Shown here: piece after piece, positions 50,412-63,370 of the stretch
How positions within the stretch are numbered: the stretch's first letter is position 1
Layout of the letters: each line of letters begins with the position of its first letter
Origin: Crotophaga sulcirostris
Lineage: Eukaryota > Chordata > Aves > Cuculiformes > Crotophagidae
Reading direction: 5' to 3'
Assembly (NCBI GenBank): GCA_013397455.1
Contig: VYZB01000095.1
Coordinates: forward strand, 2,174,119 to 2,238,118
Length of the DNA stretch: 64,000 nucleotides
The notes under the pieces: model-generated
Database searches by the model: none
Seen by the model: only the letters and a program-made list of their open reading frames with translations
What the model was told of the DNA's origin: nothing
Program-made: the position numbers and the translations under genes

Positions 50412-53400
50412 GTAAAGCAGTTTCTTTCTCTTGCTTTCAGCACTGAGCAGCAATTTGCAAGATTTTCATTCCCATGGTGTGTTTCAGGAAGTTTAAAATG
50501 GCACACCACAAAGGAGAGGTCTGTGGTGGTGCTGGCCTGACTGGTGGTTTGTGTAAGCAGTGAGAGGGAAATTCTGGTACATTCGTTCAGGTGATTTGGG
50601 GGAAAGTTTTGAAATGGATCGATGCGGTGATACAAAAACATTCCAGAGAGGTGTCAGTGTTCTTTATGTGAAAAAGAGCATCTTATGATAACCATGAGGT
50701 AAGTGCGTTTCTGGTGCCCAGAAAGGCTGAAAACTGAAAGATAATTATTTCCCTCAGTCGTTTGGATGAGAGATGACTTCCTACGTGACCACTGTCTATG
50801 ACCTGCTCTGTTCCAACTAGAACATTATCTTAATTGTAGCCAGATCCACAATTACTCTAAATTGATACTATTACAGTTTTGTAACTAAGCTGGACTGGTG
50901 TTATGCTGGTGGTTGTTTTCTGGTTTGCACAGAAAGTATTTAATGGAAAGTCAAAATAGGTCCGATTAAATCAAACTGAGACCTGTGTTCTGCACGAATT
51001 AACCTTTTCTGTGGCAATATTTTCTTTCACTTTTCCTTCCTCCTTTTCCCCTCTCCCAAAGTTAGAAATAAGGGTGAGTTTTAAAAGTCACAACTGGAAA
51101 GTTAATGTTTTTCAGTCATGTTCATTCCGTTTCTGTTGGCCAACTGCGTGTCTCCCAGTGCAATCGAAGCTATTTGGTCTCCAGCAGTCACTGCACAATT
51201 ACCACAACTATCTCCTGTTCCAGCTCTGGGCTGATGGAAGTTCATAAGAGACTATCAGATATCACTGGGAAGTCGCTGCACGTCAGAAAACTGCCGTGTT
51301 TCATGGGCAGTTTCAATCCCCAGGGTCCAAGGCAGTGTTTGCAAAGCAAAGCTGTAGGGATCAGTTCTTTCCAATACCCCAGTATCCCACCACTGGGTTA
51401 TAACACTGCAAGTGTTTAACATTGTAGTGCAACAGTAAAAAACAGTCAGGTTAGAAGTAAAAGGGACATTAATGACCAATGCTGAAGCGTAGGACGGCCA
51501 ATGGGGGGAGGGGAGATCTACTCTCTTTCTCTCTTTTTAATTTTTTTTTACTTTGGTTTCTGTTCTGCATTGAAAAGTACACATTAAAAAAAAATTAGAA
51601 GCAAAACTATTAAATCTGAGAGTAGCTGTTGCTTGGAAGAGGTGAGGAGTAAGTTTTTATGCCCTATTCCAGTTAGAAAAATAGTAAAGTAGAAGGGAAT
51701 CCTTTCCTATCCACTGTTGTGTCATCGGATGTCTTGGTCTTAAAAAAAAAAACAAAAAAAAAAAAGTCTTATCTGTATCCAGACCTTTATCCTTTCAGCT
51801 GTAGTTCAGTGTAATACTTTACTACTTGAAAACATCCATATTTAAAGAGCTGATGGCTAAAAGTGAAGTTATAGTGGCCTACATAAATTAGTTGTTGAGG
51901 GTTTCTTATTTTTTTCTTCTTAATGATGCCAAATAAAGAGATTCCCACTATTCAGATGTCATAAGAAATTCATCCTGAGAATTAGTCCAAATGATTAAGG
52001 ATTATTTACAGCATCAAAAAATGAGCTCGGTGCACCTTGCACGGAGCAATTTGGGCATCACTGTGTATTGTCCCAGTTTTTACTTTAATACAAGTTGGAG
52101 TGTCTGCATATGAATCTAGACTTTCCCTGCTCCCAGTTCCCCAAGATGAAAACAAAATGTGTATCTCTTGCAGCACGATTTCAGCAGGGAGTCGTTACTC
52201 TGTCAGGTCAGTGCATCCTGGTGTTACATTTTGTTAAGCAGCATAATGATGCAGTAGCCTCCTGTGATTAAGTGCTTGCTGAGTACTGAAAATTTGCAAA
52301 ATAAATGTTCATCTGGAGCTCAAGAAGTCACTGAACTGGAAACCAGAATAAATGCAAATCAAATGTTTGATTCTCTCGTATTTTCTGTTCTTGGAGCAGT
52401 GGATTCCTGAGCCCCTAAAGCCAGTCCTGCCGTATTTATGGCACCTTGTCTGTTAGATATTTTCAGTTCTTTCTCTTTCCCTTTTTTTCCCCCCTTCTCC
52501 ATTTATTCACTTACATGCACTAAGTCAGTGTAAGAACTAGTAGAAGCCTATCTGGATTGTTAGCATTTTTCTGGGATAATTATCCTCATTATTTCCACTG
52601 TTTTTTTAATTGAAAACCTAACGATGGACTTGTTTCAACAATTCTACCTGTGGAGCTCTGTGGAAAAAATAATGTCAGAGTAAACATTGCTATGGGAACA
52701 TGGCATTCAGGGACTGCATAACAGCATGATGAGCTGCTGTAGGTATTTTAAGTGGACAAGAGAGAACAGTCGGAAATCCTAAAAGTATGTGTGTAATTAA
52801 AATTTGGCTTTGGCCTTGATGCCATAAACACCCAAGGATCCCCATTGCAGCTGCTGGCTGCTACTGCAACAGTCTTAACTGAGCAGTCCCCAGTAACTGA
52901 CTCACACAAACGGATTTGGAAATGGGAGGAACATCAGAAAGTTTTCATGACTTTTTTGATAACACTGGTTATGGTATCTTGAAATGTCTTCAAGTGAGCT
53001 CTATAGTTTGCATGCCATAAAATAATGCTATCTTGCTTTACGTTTTCAAAGCCCTACTAGATCAATACCATCAACTGTCATCTTCAGAGGAGCTGTAGGA
53101 ATAATTGACTGGGGAGGTTCCCACCAACCTTCTTTTTTTCTGAACTGTTTCATTCTTTTTTAAGACTTTTTATTACATTTAGCTGTATTTCGAACGCATG
53201 AGGCATTTCAAAACATAAAACAGTGTGAAAATGTTTTCCCTTTGAGAGGAGCATTGCAGGGGAAACAGGTTAGCTCTACATGTTTGCTTTTTTCAGTAAT
53301 GTTACTCAAATTTGGCAAGATCCATTTATTTTTTGATTTATTTATTAAGATAAACGTAATTGAAACAAATAAACAAAAAGACCTAAAAACCAAAGCAAAC

Positions 53401-56400
53401 ACTTCTGTTTCTCAGGGCTCTGAATATGTTACATTCCATGGGGGATATGCGTGGGAAGTATTTGGAGGTCACTATCCTTTTAACTTTATCTCCAGATTTT
53501 AAGACCAAAATATTCTTTTGTGCCACATAGTTCTTTTCATTTAAGTTTGTGGGAACTGAGTCATTTAGCTGCCACTTTCACTAGATTTATTTGATAGTCA
53601 GGGCAGGGTTAGTTAATACTTTAACGACTATAGTTTTCAAATACTTTGCAACATCCCTGATATTTCATTGTGAATCTAGAGATTACAGATTATAATCCTA
53701 GAAAGGTGTGCATGTTTCACTTGACAGATTGGTAGGACACTCATACACATACACAACAAACGAGTCTGCAGATCTTTCCCCTCCTTTGGGAAGATGAATG
53801 AACTTGCCTTAGGATTTCCTTCACACACACCACCACGCCCCAACCGTCCTCTCCCTCTCTCCCTTCCCTCCCCCTTGGTTCATCTTTAGAAAGATCTATA
53901 TACATGATGTTCTCATGACATTTGCCTTCCTGCCCTTGTGGGAAAACCTTACAGAGTCAGAGATTGAGATTTCCAAGTGCTGTGAGAGATGGTGAATGTA
54001 TACAGAGAACTGGTGAAAATGATCTCTCAGTTACTTGATTACTTAAATTTTGTGTTCCCTTTGCATTCCCTAGAGGTATGTCTTGTTCTGTGTCCATAGC
54101 CTATACCACCACTTATCACATCTATAACATGTTTATTCTCACTCTTCCTAATTTATCTCACTAAACTGTGGGGGAAATAAGTCAGCTGATAGCTTTTTTT
54201 AGATAGCTGATCCAGGAACTGAACTTTCCCAGCACAATTCCTAGTCCTGAACCTCAGTTCCCTGAGCATCTTATCCCTCTGCTCCTTGCTGCAGGGTCAG
54301 GTGAGCTTCCTGAGTGTCTGAGAACTCTATCTCTGAGCAAAGGTGAAAGTTAAAGGAAAATAAGTTTTCTGTCTCTCTGCAGTGCCTACGTTCTCAATGC
54401 ACTTGGAAAACTCCATCTTCCAAAAGAGGAGGAGACTCATTAAAACTCAGTTGTTCAAATAACTCTTTCCCATCTGATGCCATTATTCCTGTTGGAAATA
54501 AAACCGTGGAGTCTCTCTCTGTGAGCTGAAATGTTGACAGAGTATTATTCTCACATCTTTTCACATAATGGATGCGTTCAGGTTTTCTCGTTTTCTCCTG
54601 CCTTTTTTTTTTCCCAGTAGCTAGGAGAACTTTTAGTTCTGTTGCTCAGCTTAATCAAGTAGAACTAACTAAATTTTAGCATTTGACAGAAGAGATGGCA
54701 ATTCTGATTTCATCTCAATCTCAGCCTTTCATGCTGTAGGTAGTGAAGTGTAGACACCAGACATGTTTTCAGAAAGCACTTTACTGATTACAGTGGTGCT
54801 AAGACCACTTCTGTGCTCTGCAGAAAAATGATCAGTGCGTGCTTGGTCTTCTGGTCAGTTTTTCTCTTTTTTTTTTTTTTTTTTTTTTAAAGTTATGATG
54901 GGCCCTTCATGGCCTAGAAACAGTGAAAATGTTTTGGCTGTAAGTATGGCTGAGACCTGCATTGTGATGAATGGTTTGAAGGGGTTGTCTTGTAAATAAT
55001 CTATCGCACAAATCGCATCTAGTATTCTCTCATGCTTACACAGCTCCTGCTGCACAGTACCAGGAGGAGGGGGAGAAAAACTGGGAAAACTAATCAGAAC
55101 AGTGCAGAAGGAAAAAGGCAATTGTCAGTCATTTTCATACCATAAGAGAATCGACGTATGGGGCTCTCACCCCGCCGAGAAGCACTGCTCAGCAGGGAGT
55201 GCTTTGGAACAGAGCTTTCTTCAGATGCTGTCAAGTATTTGTGCCCTTTTACTCCCTTTCCTGTAGCTCCAACCTTGCAGTTGTTTCTCTCTCTTCTTTG
55301 AAAACTCTCACATTGCCTTTTTATTTGTCACTTACGAAGAATTAATACATTATTAATGAATGTTTAAAGCCATGGTTGTAACAATGGTAACAAAATTTTT
55401 TAATATTCTCCATTGGTATCTGTGCAGTCAATGATAAACAAAGTTTATGTTAAAACTTTGGAAAACAGTCAACCTTGAAAGAGGTAAAAGAAAGAGAAGA
55501 AATTACTCTAGAAATAGCTCATAGCCAAAGAGGCCAAGAACGTTTCCACATAACATCTCCATGAAGCAGGCAGCATCAGCCTGTTATTCCTGCTCTGCAA
55601 TGTTTATGCCACTGTGTGAATGCATCTTGTATTTCTGATGGATGAGCAGTTCAAAATGGCTTTAGGCAAGTCTTGGAAGCACATGTTCCCCTAAGTGTTA
55701 AATTGGCTTCTCAGTACCAATCTTTCTCTTGTGGCATGGTCCAATTAATATGAACTCTTTAGTGGAATGGAAGTTGTATCCTAGAAGTTCTGCTGCTTTT
55801 ATGTATTTGTTAGGATAAGAATGCTTCTCATTCCACATTTCTTAGAATGGAGACAACCAGGGACTTTTTACTTCACTACAATAAACTTAATATTCAGACT
55901 TTATATTCCTGCATTTTCTTCCATCGTGGTATGCCAAGAGCTTTTAAAAAATGTGCTTCTTGCACTGTACATATACTCAGGACTGCCCAGTTGCCTCTTG
56001 CCAAACAGATTTCTGAAGTCCTGAACTACCTCTGCCTTCTCCTTATTGAGGCATTAGTAGTTTCCCCATTTCTCTCCTATTGTAATGTCTTCGTAAATCT
56101 TTACTTCTTGTTCAGATTTGGTTCCAATTAGTGAAAAGCTAATTTAGAGAGGAGTATCTCGCAGATGGGTGCGCAATGTGGTTGTAAAAGTTCCATTTCT
56201 CTAGGAAACTAAGCAAAAACCTGTGCTAGGCTGGTTGCAAGTTGCAAGAGTGACAGTGCTAGGCAGTGATGCTTTCAGCATGTTTGAATGTGGTAACGGT
56301 GGTGGGTCAGTGTTGGCAGACATGGTACATGCAGCAACAGGAAGTGTTGCAGGACTCTCTCATTCACAGGGCAAGAGTTAAGCTGTGTTGTGCGCAAATG

Positions 56401-57215
56401 GTTGTTCTTGCAGGATATGGGGAATGGCAGAGGGAAGGCTTGATGTCCAGACAAACAGAAAAACACCACATTAGAGTAGTGTTTCTTGAGCTGGGACTCA
56501 GCAACTCGCAGGTGTCCTTCCTGGAATAGGAAAAAAATAAATTCAAACAGGATTTGTCCAGTTATTGCTCATTGGAGGATGATGCAGTGTGTGTGTTGGA
56601 GATGTGTGGGAGATGGAGTAGACCATGAAGGGAGCAAACAGTGTAGCATCAAAAATATCTGAACTGTTAGCAATTTCTCCTCTTAATAGTGACTGTCACT
56701 CACATGTTTCCATACAGTAGTGATATTGCCATGACCAAAGTAGCATCAACATTTTTAAAGTGGTTTCCAGAGCATAAGCTGTTGAGCTCGAAAAGGCTCC
56801 AAGTTACTTATCTCAGACCAAAAACCAGAAAACAACTTCCCCCAGCCTGCCAGTTCCTAGTGCCTTGCAGCATAACTCTGAGGTGAAGTCCTCGCTCACA
56901 AGAAGTAGAGTGACACTTTGGAAGGCCGCAGCTGAATTTAAGCAGCCTGCAGCATTTCTTCTTGACAGCCCAAAATTCACTCAGTATCTCTTCCCACAGC
57001 AGTATTACAGAGAGGGGGTGAGTCAGACATGAGGCTTGTTTGCCAGCTCTGGGAGCTGCAGGAGAGCATAATTCTTCTGCATCTGATTCCACATGTTGAA
57101 GATTATTACAGTGCAGCAAAAATGGGTTTTATTAAACTTAAATTCAGACATATGGAACTCTCATTTAAAAAGAAAAAAAAAAGTGATTCAGATTTGTAAA
57201 TTCGACTTAAAGTGC
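50412..57215 (+). other. CNTN4 intron sequence after exon C, no gene seen
   Basis: AT-rich intron starting with gtaaag. Simple repeats include an A-rich tract near 51740-51764 and a run of 22 T at 54867-54888. I searched for the next contactin-4 exon (rest of Ig2, expected to encode a LSYAW-like start) and did not find it. Confidence 0.7.
54867..54888 (+). repeat. Poly-T tract (22 T)
   Basis: Uninterrupted run of T followed by AAAG. Confidence 0.9.
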
Positions 57216-57220
57216 ATCTC
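57216..57220. repeat. Target-site duplication, left copy
   Basis: ATCTC directly abuts the left end of the solo LTR and matches 57806-57810. Confidence 0.85.
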
Positions 57221-57329
57221 TGTCATGGTTTAACCCCAGCCAGCAGCCACTCGCTCACTCCCCCCTGCCCTGAGTGGGATGGGGAGGAGAACAAAAAAAA
57301 GTAAAACTTGTGGTTGGAGATAAAGACAG

Positions 57330-57335
57330 TTTAAT
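57330..57335 (-). terminator. LTR polyadenylation signal ATTAAA
   Basis: On the minus strand the sequence reads CTATTAAACTGTCTTTATCT, the usual poly-A signal context in this LTR family, about 210 bp downstream of the TATA box. Confidence 0.6.
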
Positions 57336-57357
57336 AGGACAGCAAAAGGGTAATAAT

Positions 57358-57432
57358 AGTATAGTGTGTATATATATATATATACTATATACACTATGGT
57401 ACATATAGTATAGTATACTATAATAGTAATGT
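57358..57432. repeat. TA-rich microsatellite inside the LTR
   Basis: TA and TATAG/ACTATA units dominate about 75 bp between the LTR promoter and its poly-A signal, including a run of TA repeats at about 57368-57385. Related LTR copies usually carry shorter TTA/ATT-type simple sequence here. Confidence 0.7.
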
Positions 57433-57540
57433 AATGTAAAAACAAAAATAAATAAATGCACAATGCAATTGCTCACCACCCAATGACCGATGCCCAGCCA
57501 GTTCCTGAGCAGTGATCAGTGGCCCCCAGTCAACTCTTTC

Positions 57541-57568
57541 AGCTTATATATAGAGCATGATGTCATCA
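57541..57568 (-). promoter_or_regulatory. LTR promoter elements: CRE-like site and TATA box
   Basis: On the minus strand TGATGACATCA is followed after six bases by CTATATATAAG. The spacing and order fit the U3 promoter of this LTR family. Activity cannot be judged from sequence. Confidence 0.6.
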
Positions 57569-57805
57569 TATGGCATGGAACATCCCTTTGACCAGCTGGG
57601 GTCAGCTGTCCTGGCTGTGTCCCCTCCCAGCTTCCCTGGCTACTCACTGGCAGGCCAGCCTGAGAAACTGAAAAGTCCTTGACTGCTTAGCAACAGCTAA
57701 AACCATCAGTGTGTTATCAACAGTATTTTCATCCCAAATCCAAAGCACAGCACCACACCAGCTACCACAAAGAAAATTAACCCTATCCCAGCCAAACCTA
57801 GGACA

Positions 57806-57810
57806 ATCTC
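57806..57810. repeat. Target-site duplication, right copy
   Basis: ATCTC directly abuts the right end of the solo LTR and matches 57216-57220. Confidence 0.85.
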
Positions 57811-60800
57811 CCATCATTTATTTTTTATACTGTGCTACAGTCAATGGTTAAATTATTAAAAGCCAGAAGTAAAAAGCTTCTCAGGAGATAGAAATGGATT
57901 AGATTAAAATTAATCTGACATAATCCTTTCTCTAAAACTGCTGATTCAGTGCGTGCACAAGTTTATCAACATATTTGAGGATAAAGGAGAAGGATAAATT
58001 CTTCCAGCATTTAGGAATGCTTTGGCTTGGTATTTCCAACAGAGAACATAAAGTGCTGTATTAATTTAAACATAAAGTGCTGTATTAATTTAAACATAAA
58101 GTGCTGTATTAATTTATGAAATTACAAATATTTCCAATAGCACAAATGGCAAGCTCATTTTAGATTTGCACTAACTTAAGCCACCTGAGTTGGTGTTTGT
58201 GATCTGCCTCATTTCAGCAGGGATGGGTTGTGTGAGCACACGTTGCAAAATGGGGTCACAGTCAAGAACAGACTTTGGCACAAGCGTTCACACTCAAATT
58301 TTAAACCAACATATGTCATTTTATCACTTTTGTTGTTGACACCACTGCAAGCTTCCTACCAACCACCTACTATTATACATTAGTGCTGCAGCTGGGCTGT
58401 CATGGACGGGCAGTGAGGTAGGATGCGTGGGGTTTGTAACGCATGCTGCCTTCTGAAGAACTTGAAAGGAAGATGCTCACCTCTCCAGTAAAGACCTTGG
58501 AAATACCAAAATAATAAGGAACATGACATTAATGCTTTTTTTTATTTATCAGTGACAGCTACTGACGTCTTTAAAAAGAAATCATCTGCAACTAGTCATG
58601 TGGTTTATTCCCCTGTTCAGTTGCAATTGCGACTAAATGAAGATTGAAATGGTATTGAAAGGTAGAGTCGGCAGGGGCTGGCTAAAGATGAGTGAAATAT
58701 GTCATCTGACAGAATTGAGTCAATAGGCATTTATTGAAAGTTGTAACATCTTGTGATCTTTTTATAAAATAAATTAGAGTTCTGAGTCTAGCTCCCAGGC
58801 TCTGCTAAGTCTTACCCTCCAAACTTAGCCTTAGAGGGCCACTTCAGATAAAGCTCTCAAAAGTGACCAGGGAGGCTATTTTGAGCTCCCTTGAGCTGAT
58901 CATTGCAGAAAGTTTGTTGTTGACACAAACATGGTATTGATTTCTCTCCCCTTCTGCAATCAGATTTGGATTTCCAGATCTCTGAATACATATAGTGCTT
59001 TCTCTAAGTCAGTTGTCCTGGCTGTGTGAACACGACTTCCTATGAGGGTGATATTTTGCTGTTGGAAGATAAATGGGAAGTATTGTTTTGGGTATTTTCT
59101 GTTATCTGATACTTAGGTCTAAATGTGCAACCATGATGGTGTTTTCAGCTGGGATGTGTCAAAACACTGTTTGCCTGTCAAACATGTGAATTGAATGTTT
59201 TTTTCCTGTGTGCTACAGGCAAATGCCTGTCCGTGCAGAGGTCCTCCTTAAAGGATATACCACCCGCACTGCTTGGCCAGATGGTTAAACCTTGGAATTG
59301 ATCATGATAATAATTCACTGCAGTGAGAAAATTCTCTGCAACCAAGTTCGGGTTTTTAAAGGTTTGATCTAATCTCTTATAGCTACAGTAAGAGGCTGAT
59401 CAAAGGTAGTGAAAGCTGGTATTAAAGGATTAGCTAGGTCACATTGAAATATGTTTTAAAACAAGCCCAGGGACCTTTAGCTTTACTGAAGCAAGTGCAC
59501 AAAAAAAAAGATTTTTAGACTAACTCTCTCTGACTTTAAACACAAAACAAACTGATGGATTAAATCTGTGAGTCATTCCTTTAAGGTAGTATGTGTAGCA
59601 CTTTACGTAGAATAAGCCTCAAAGATAAAAACAATTATTGAATCTTGCAGAGCGAAAATACAGCACAGAATTAAAAATCATTTATGCATGTGCCCAGCTT
59701 ACAGCATATTTATTCTCATTTGATGTTTGACCATAAGTAATTAGCAACCTCAGTCCAGCCCCCTTTATGTTTTATTGTGGCTGATCTATCCTCTCTCTCC
59801 TTTCAATTTGCTGCTGACAGTATCTGGCACAGAAGTATTTTATCTCTGGCTGACAGGTGAAGATGAGTGTTTCTTTGGAAGGGTGTTGATGCCACTCTGT
59901 GGATCATGTCGGACTATTCTTTTTTTTACTGGAATTTCCTCATTGAAGTCAACTTACAAGCAGAAAAAACATCGTATAGATCTATACGTCAGTCAGTGAG
60001 AAAAGTTGTGAGATCATCTAGGCTTGAATTGGAGTTACAGGAGACCAAGTGTGCATCTCCTCGCTTCCTGAAGTATGGTGTTGCGTGATTAGCAGGGGTA
60101 AATGTTGTAGCAAATATATAACGATTTACCCACTTGTTAGTGCTTTTGCATTGTTACTCTTTTTTAAGGTTGACTTGATGTAGTTACTTGGCACATTACA
60201 TTGCATGCTCAGTAAGATTTTCTTGAAATCTTTATTTCACCATGAATCAGTTTCCACAACTACCTGTGGGTATTGCGTTATGCCAAGGGTGGTGGTGTTT
60301 CATTGCAGTATTTCCCCTCCAATAATTTGCTATTCCTTAGTAGAAATAAGCTTTCAGTTCATAATTTCCTTCTTCAGTGGCCCAGCATCTCTCTTGGAAG
60401 ACCCAGCAACCTAACTTTTTGAGTGTCCCTCTGGACATCATCCTTAGTTGGTGCAATTCAAGGTTGCATCTCCATTGGGAAGGGGCACGGCTTGGAGCAC
60501 TGGACCTTTCCACAAAGTCCAAGAGCAGATGCATCACTACCTGGACTAAGCCTGACTCAAAAAGTTTAAATTTAAGCCAGAGTTACATGAAACAGAGTGG
60601 CATTAAAACTAATCCTAGGCAAGGTTCACTAGAATCAGTAAGTGGTAAACCAGGTTCCCCTAAGGTATCATAAGCCCTTTTAACAAATACAGATTGGGTT
60701 AAATTGTGGGATTTCTTTTCAGCCAAGTCCAGGCTGAGCTGTAAATTTCTGTAAGACAGTTTATGAAGTTTGTCAGACAAAAAACCATATAGTTTCTCCC

Positions 60801-63135
60801 AAAATCTGCCAGACTGTGTGCTAGATCAATGGGGCTGTGGGAGAGTGTCTGCTGTCTATCAGGCATTTTTTTTAATAGGTTTGTGTATTTAACTGTAGTA
60901 AATACAACAGCATGGGACTCTCCATCTCATAACATTTTCCATTCAGTGATAAAGACTGCTGTTGATTTCTCTCCCTGAGGCAAGTTCAAGTTAAAATTTC
61001 GTCAGAATCCCCGATGGCACAGTGCAATAGTCATTAATGTTCCTGGTGTTGTGGCAGCCAGCGTAGCCAGCCATCGACTGGGACTGGAAGCTGTTAGCGA
61101 GTGATAAGCCAGGTCAATTGTGTACAGCCGTCAAATATTTAACTATTTTAGAGATACAGAAAAATGGAGATGTAGCAGATATGAGTGATTATTGATAAGA
61201 CTTCCGATAACGAAGACCTCTCACCTTTTTAATTACCCATACATGAAGTTCTACATACTGGGTGAGCATGGAGTAGAGAGACTGGTAAGCCACTACAATT
61301 CTGCACACATTGCAAATTGCTATGAGGATGAGTCTGACACAGAACCTGGCTGATCTGTGCATTTTTCTCATTCTTACACAGTTCTGACTTGTTAATGTAC
61401 ATGCCCTGTGCATGTGTATCCAGCTTTTCTGTTACCATAAACCAGCACTAACACACACGGGCAGAGTTACATTTACAAGAAAAAATATCCCCTGCAAGTA
61501 GAAAGAGACCACTTGCTGTTGCCATTAGTGCATGGTCAGGAGATGCCAGCAATGCAGCCTGTGGTACAGTCCCATTTCTGTACTGGTGAGTGTTGCACCC
61601 TGTTAGACCATATCAGAAGTTGTACACTGTCATAATTGGAGGTTTGTAAGAAAAAGTTTGAAAAACCTCAGAGACATCATAGTAACTGTGCTTCAGGTTG
61701 GAGATATGACCTCCTGAAGTCCGTTTATTGCCTTGTGTGATTTCACATCTTTATGTTGATTCTGATCGTCACCATGTTGCCACTGACAACAGTGGCTAGT
61801 GTCACTTTCATACCATGCTCAGTTAAATTCTGCAAATTGATTCATGAACATCAGCAAAGATTAAGGGCATGTGCTTTTTTCCTGTCCCGTAAAGGAAGGG
61901 TAGCACATTTCTTTGTGTGCAAATGGTTAACTGGCTGGCTGCTAAATAGCTCTGTTTTAGGTTTAGCATAGGTGAGAGTTCATACAAAAATGAATTATTA
62001 ACTTTAGATTAATTTTGTTCATTATTCTTTTTATCAGAACTTGCTGTTGAAGCACAGAAGCTGTGGTGTTATGTAGCTGATGGCCCAGTCTGATGGAGAG
62101 GGTAGAGCACAGCATCACGGGGCAAATTACCAAGTGATGTTTGCATCCAGATTGATTCCTTTAAATTATTTGGCAATTATTTAAGAAGAGAAGATAAAAA
62201 ATTGATCCAAAGTGCAAGCAGGGCAATGAAACAGTCTGTAGGCCCACAAAAAAAAATGTGCACAGTGTGTAATTCACATAACTTTACTATTAAAATAAAA
62301 TTCTGATAGAAAAATGATTAAAAACTGCAGAAACCGCAGTGCAGTTGCCAGCAGATGACTGGTATGGATGGAGAGGAGCCTTGGGGGTTTGGGTAGGGCC
62401 TTGTGAATAGTATGTTGTGACAGAGATTCACCTTTCCCTCTTAATTCTCCTTCCTTTTCCCCAGTGCACTCTCAGACTGCATGTTGTGGTGCATCAAGCC
62501 TCCTTTCCAGCTCGTGTTGTTATTCATGGCGCTATGGATGTTGATTGCTTAATCAAATCGCAGTGAAATTTGAAATTATGGCTGTCCCCTACAAGCAGTC
62601 AACAAAATTTAGTAAGGAAGATGAGAATACAGAATGATTTCACAGGACACTCATCAGATAATCAGTTATGCTTTATCATTGCCCAAATTTACTGTAACTG
62701 TCAAAACACCCTGTTAGTACCACTTAAGAGAAATTTGAACACCAAGGAATGCGAGCAATCAGAGCAAAAAATAAAAAAAGAGTCTACAAATTATTCACCA
62801 AAAATGGGTCTTTTATGAAGTTTATACAACATTGTTATTGAGAGAGACATTGCCCACTCAAGCCTGTTGCAGGGTGCAGTCACAGAGATGTACAAAGGTG
62901 GTATTGACGGGGCATTAGCTGCGTGTGCCGGGGTGTGTGTCACAGTTGTGTTCTACCGTGGTGAAGTCTTGCACCAGGCTTCATCGCAAGCAACTGAAGC
63001 TACTGATGGCCAGGTTCTTCCTTTACTCCATTCAGGGCAAATGTTTTGGCCAGATTTGTATATGACTGTGTGATGTGAATGGCTTTTATTAACTGGATGG
63101 GTAGGTGCATGGGGTATGGTTGGGGTTTTGTATGG
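57811..63135 (+). other. CNTN4 intron sequence, no gene seen
   Basis: AT-rich intron with one 24-bp tandem repeat (58046-58116). The part near 60960-61130 retains several CpGs and looks unique. No exon, RNA gene or further transposon recognised. Confidence 0.6.
58046..58116 (+). repeat. 24-bp x 3 tandem repeat
   Basis: Unit ACATAAAGTGCTGTATTAAT plus TTAA. The three units (58046-58069, 58070-58093, 58094-58116) are identical apart from the last base of the third, so the duplication is recent or the locus is still slipping. Confidence 0.95.
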
Positions 63136-63370
63136 CTCTCTCAGCCTGTCCTCATAAGGAAGGTGCTCCAGCCCTCAGATCATCTTCGTGGGCCTCCTCT
63201 GGACTCATTCGGACAGACCCATGTCCTTCCTGTGCTGAGGACTCCAGAACTGAATACAGTGCTCCAGGTGGGGTCTCACGAAAGCAGAGTAGAGGGACAG
63301 AATCACCTCCCTCAGCCTGCTGGTCACACTTCTGATACAGTCCAGGAACTGGTTGGCTTTCTGGGCTGTG
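63136..63370 (-). mobile_element. CR1 LINE, internal fragment (reverse transcriptase C-terminal region)
   Basis: The + strand shows CTCTCTCAGCCTGTCCTCAT, CCTCCTCTGGACTCATTC, CTCCAGGTGGGGTCTCACGA and GAACTGGTTGGCTTTCTGGG, the reverse complement of the end of the CR1 ORF2. In the minus-strand frame, RPHLEHCIQFWSPQHRKDMG is readable, with in-frame stops shortly after and further on, so it is dead. Unlike most CR1 copies it lacks the 3' UTR and the ATTCTATGA tail at its low-coordinate end. Confidence 0.92.

Larger units (their letters stand above)
57221..57805 (-). mobile_element. Solo LTR of an avian endogenous retrovirus (ERVL-like)
   Basis: This is a 585-bp element. Read on the minus strand it begins TGTCCTAGGTTTGGCTGGGA and ends GGGGTTAAACCATGACA, so it has the TG...CA termini of an LTR. 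It is flanked by a 5-bp duplication, ATCTC, at 57216-57220 and 57806-57810; 5 bp is typical of ERVL-class elements. Inside, in minus-strand order, are a CRE-like TGATGACATCA and TATATATA box (57541-57568), TGGTGAGCAATTGCATTGTG, an AT microsatellite, and an ATTAAA poly-A signal (57330-57335). I recognise this as the LTR family common in Neoaves (TguLTR5-like in zebra finch nomenclature; the exact subfamily is uncertain). No internal retroviral sequence flanks it, so the provirus was lost by LTR-LTR recombination. Orientation is antisense to CNTN4. Confidence 0.9.
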
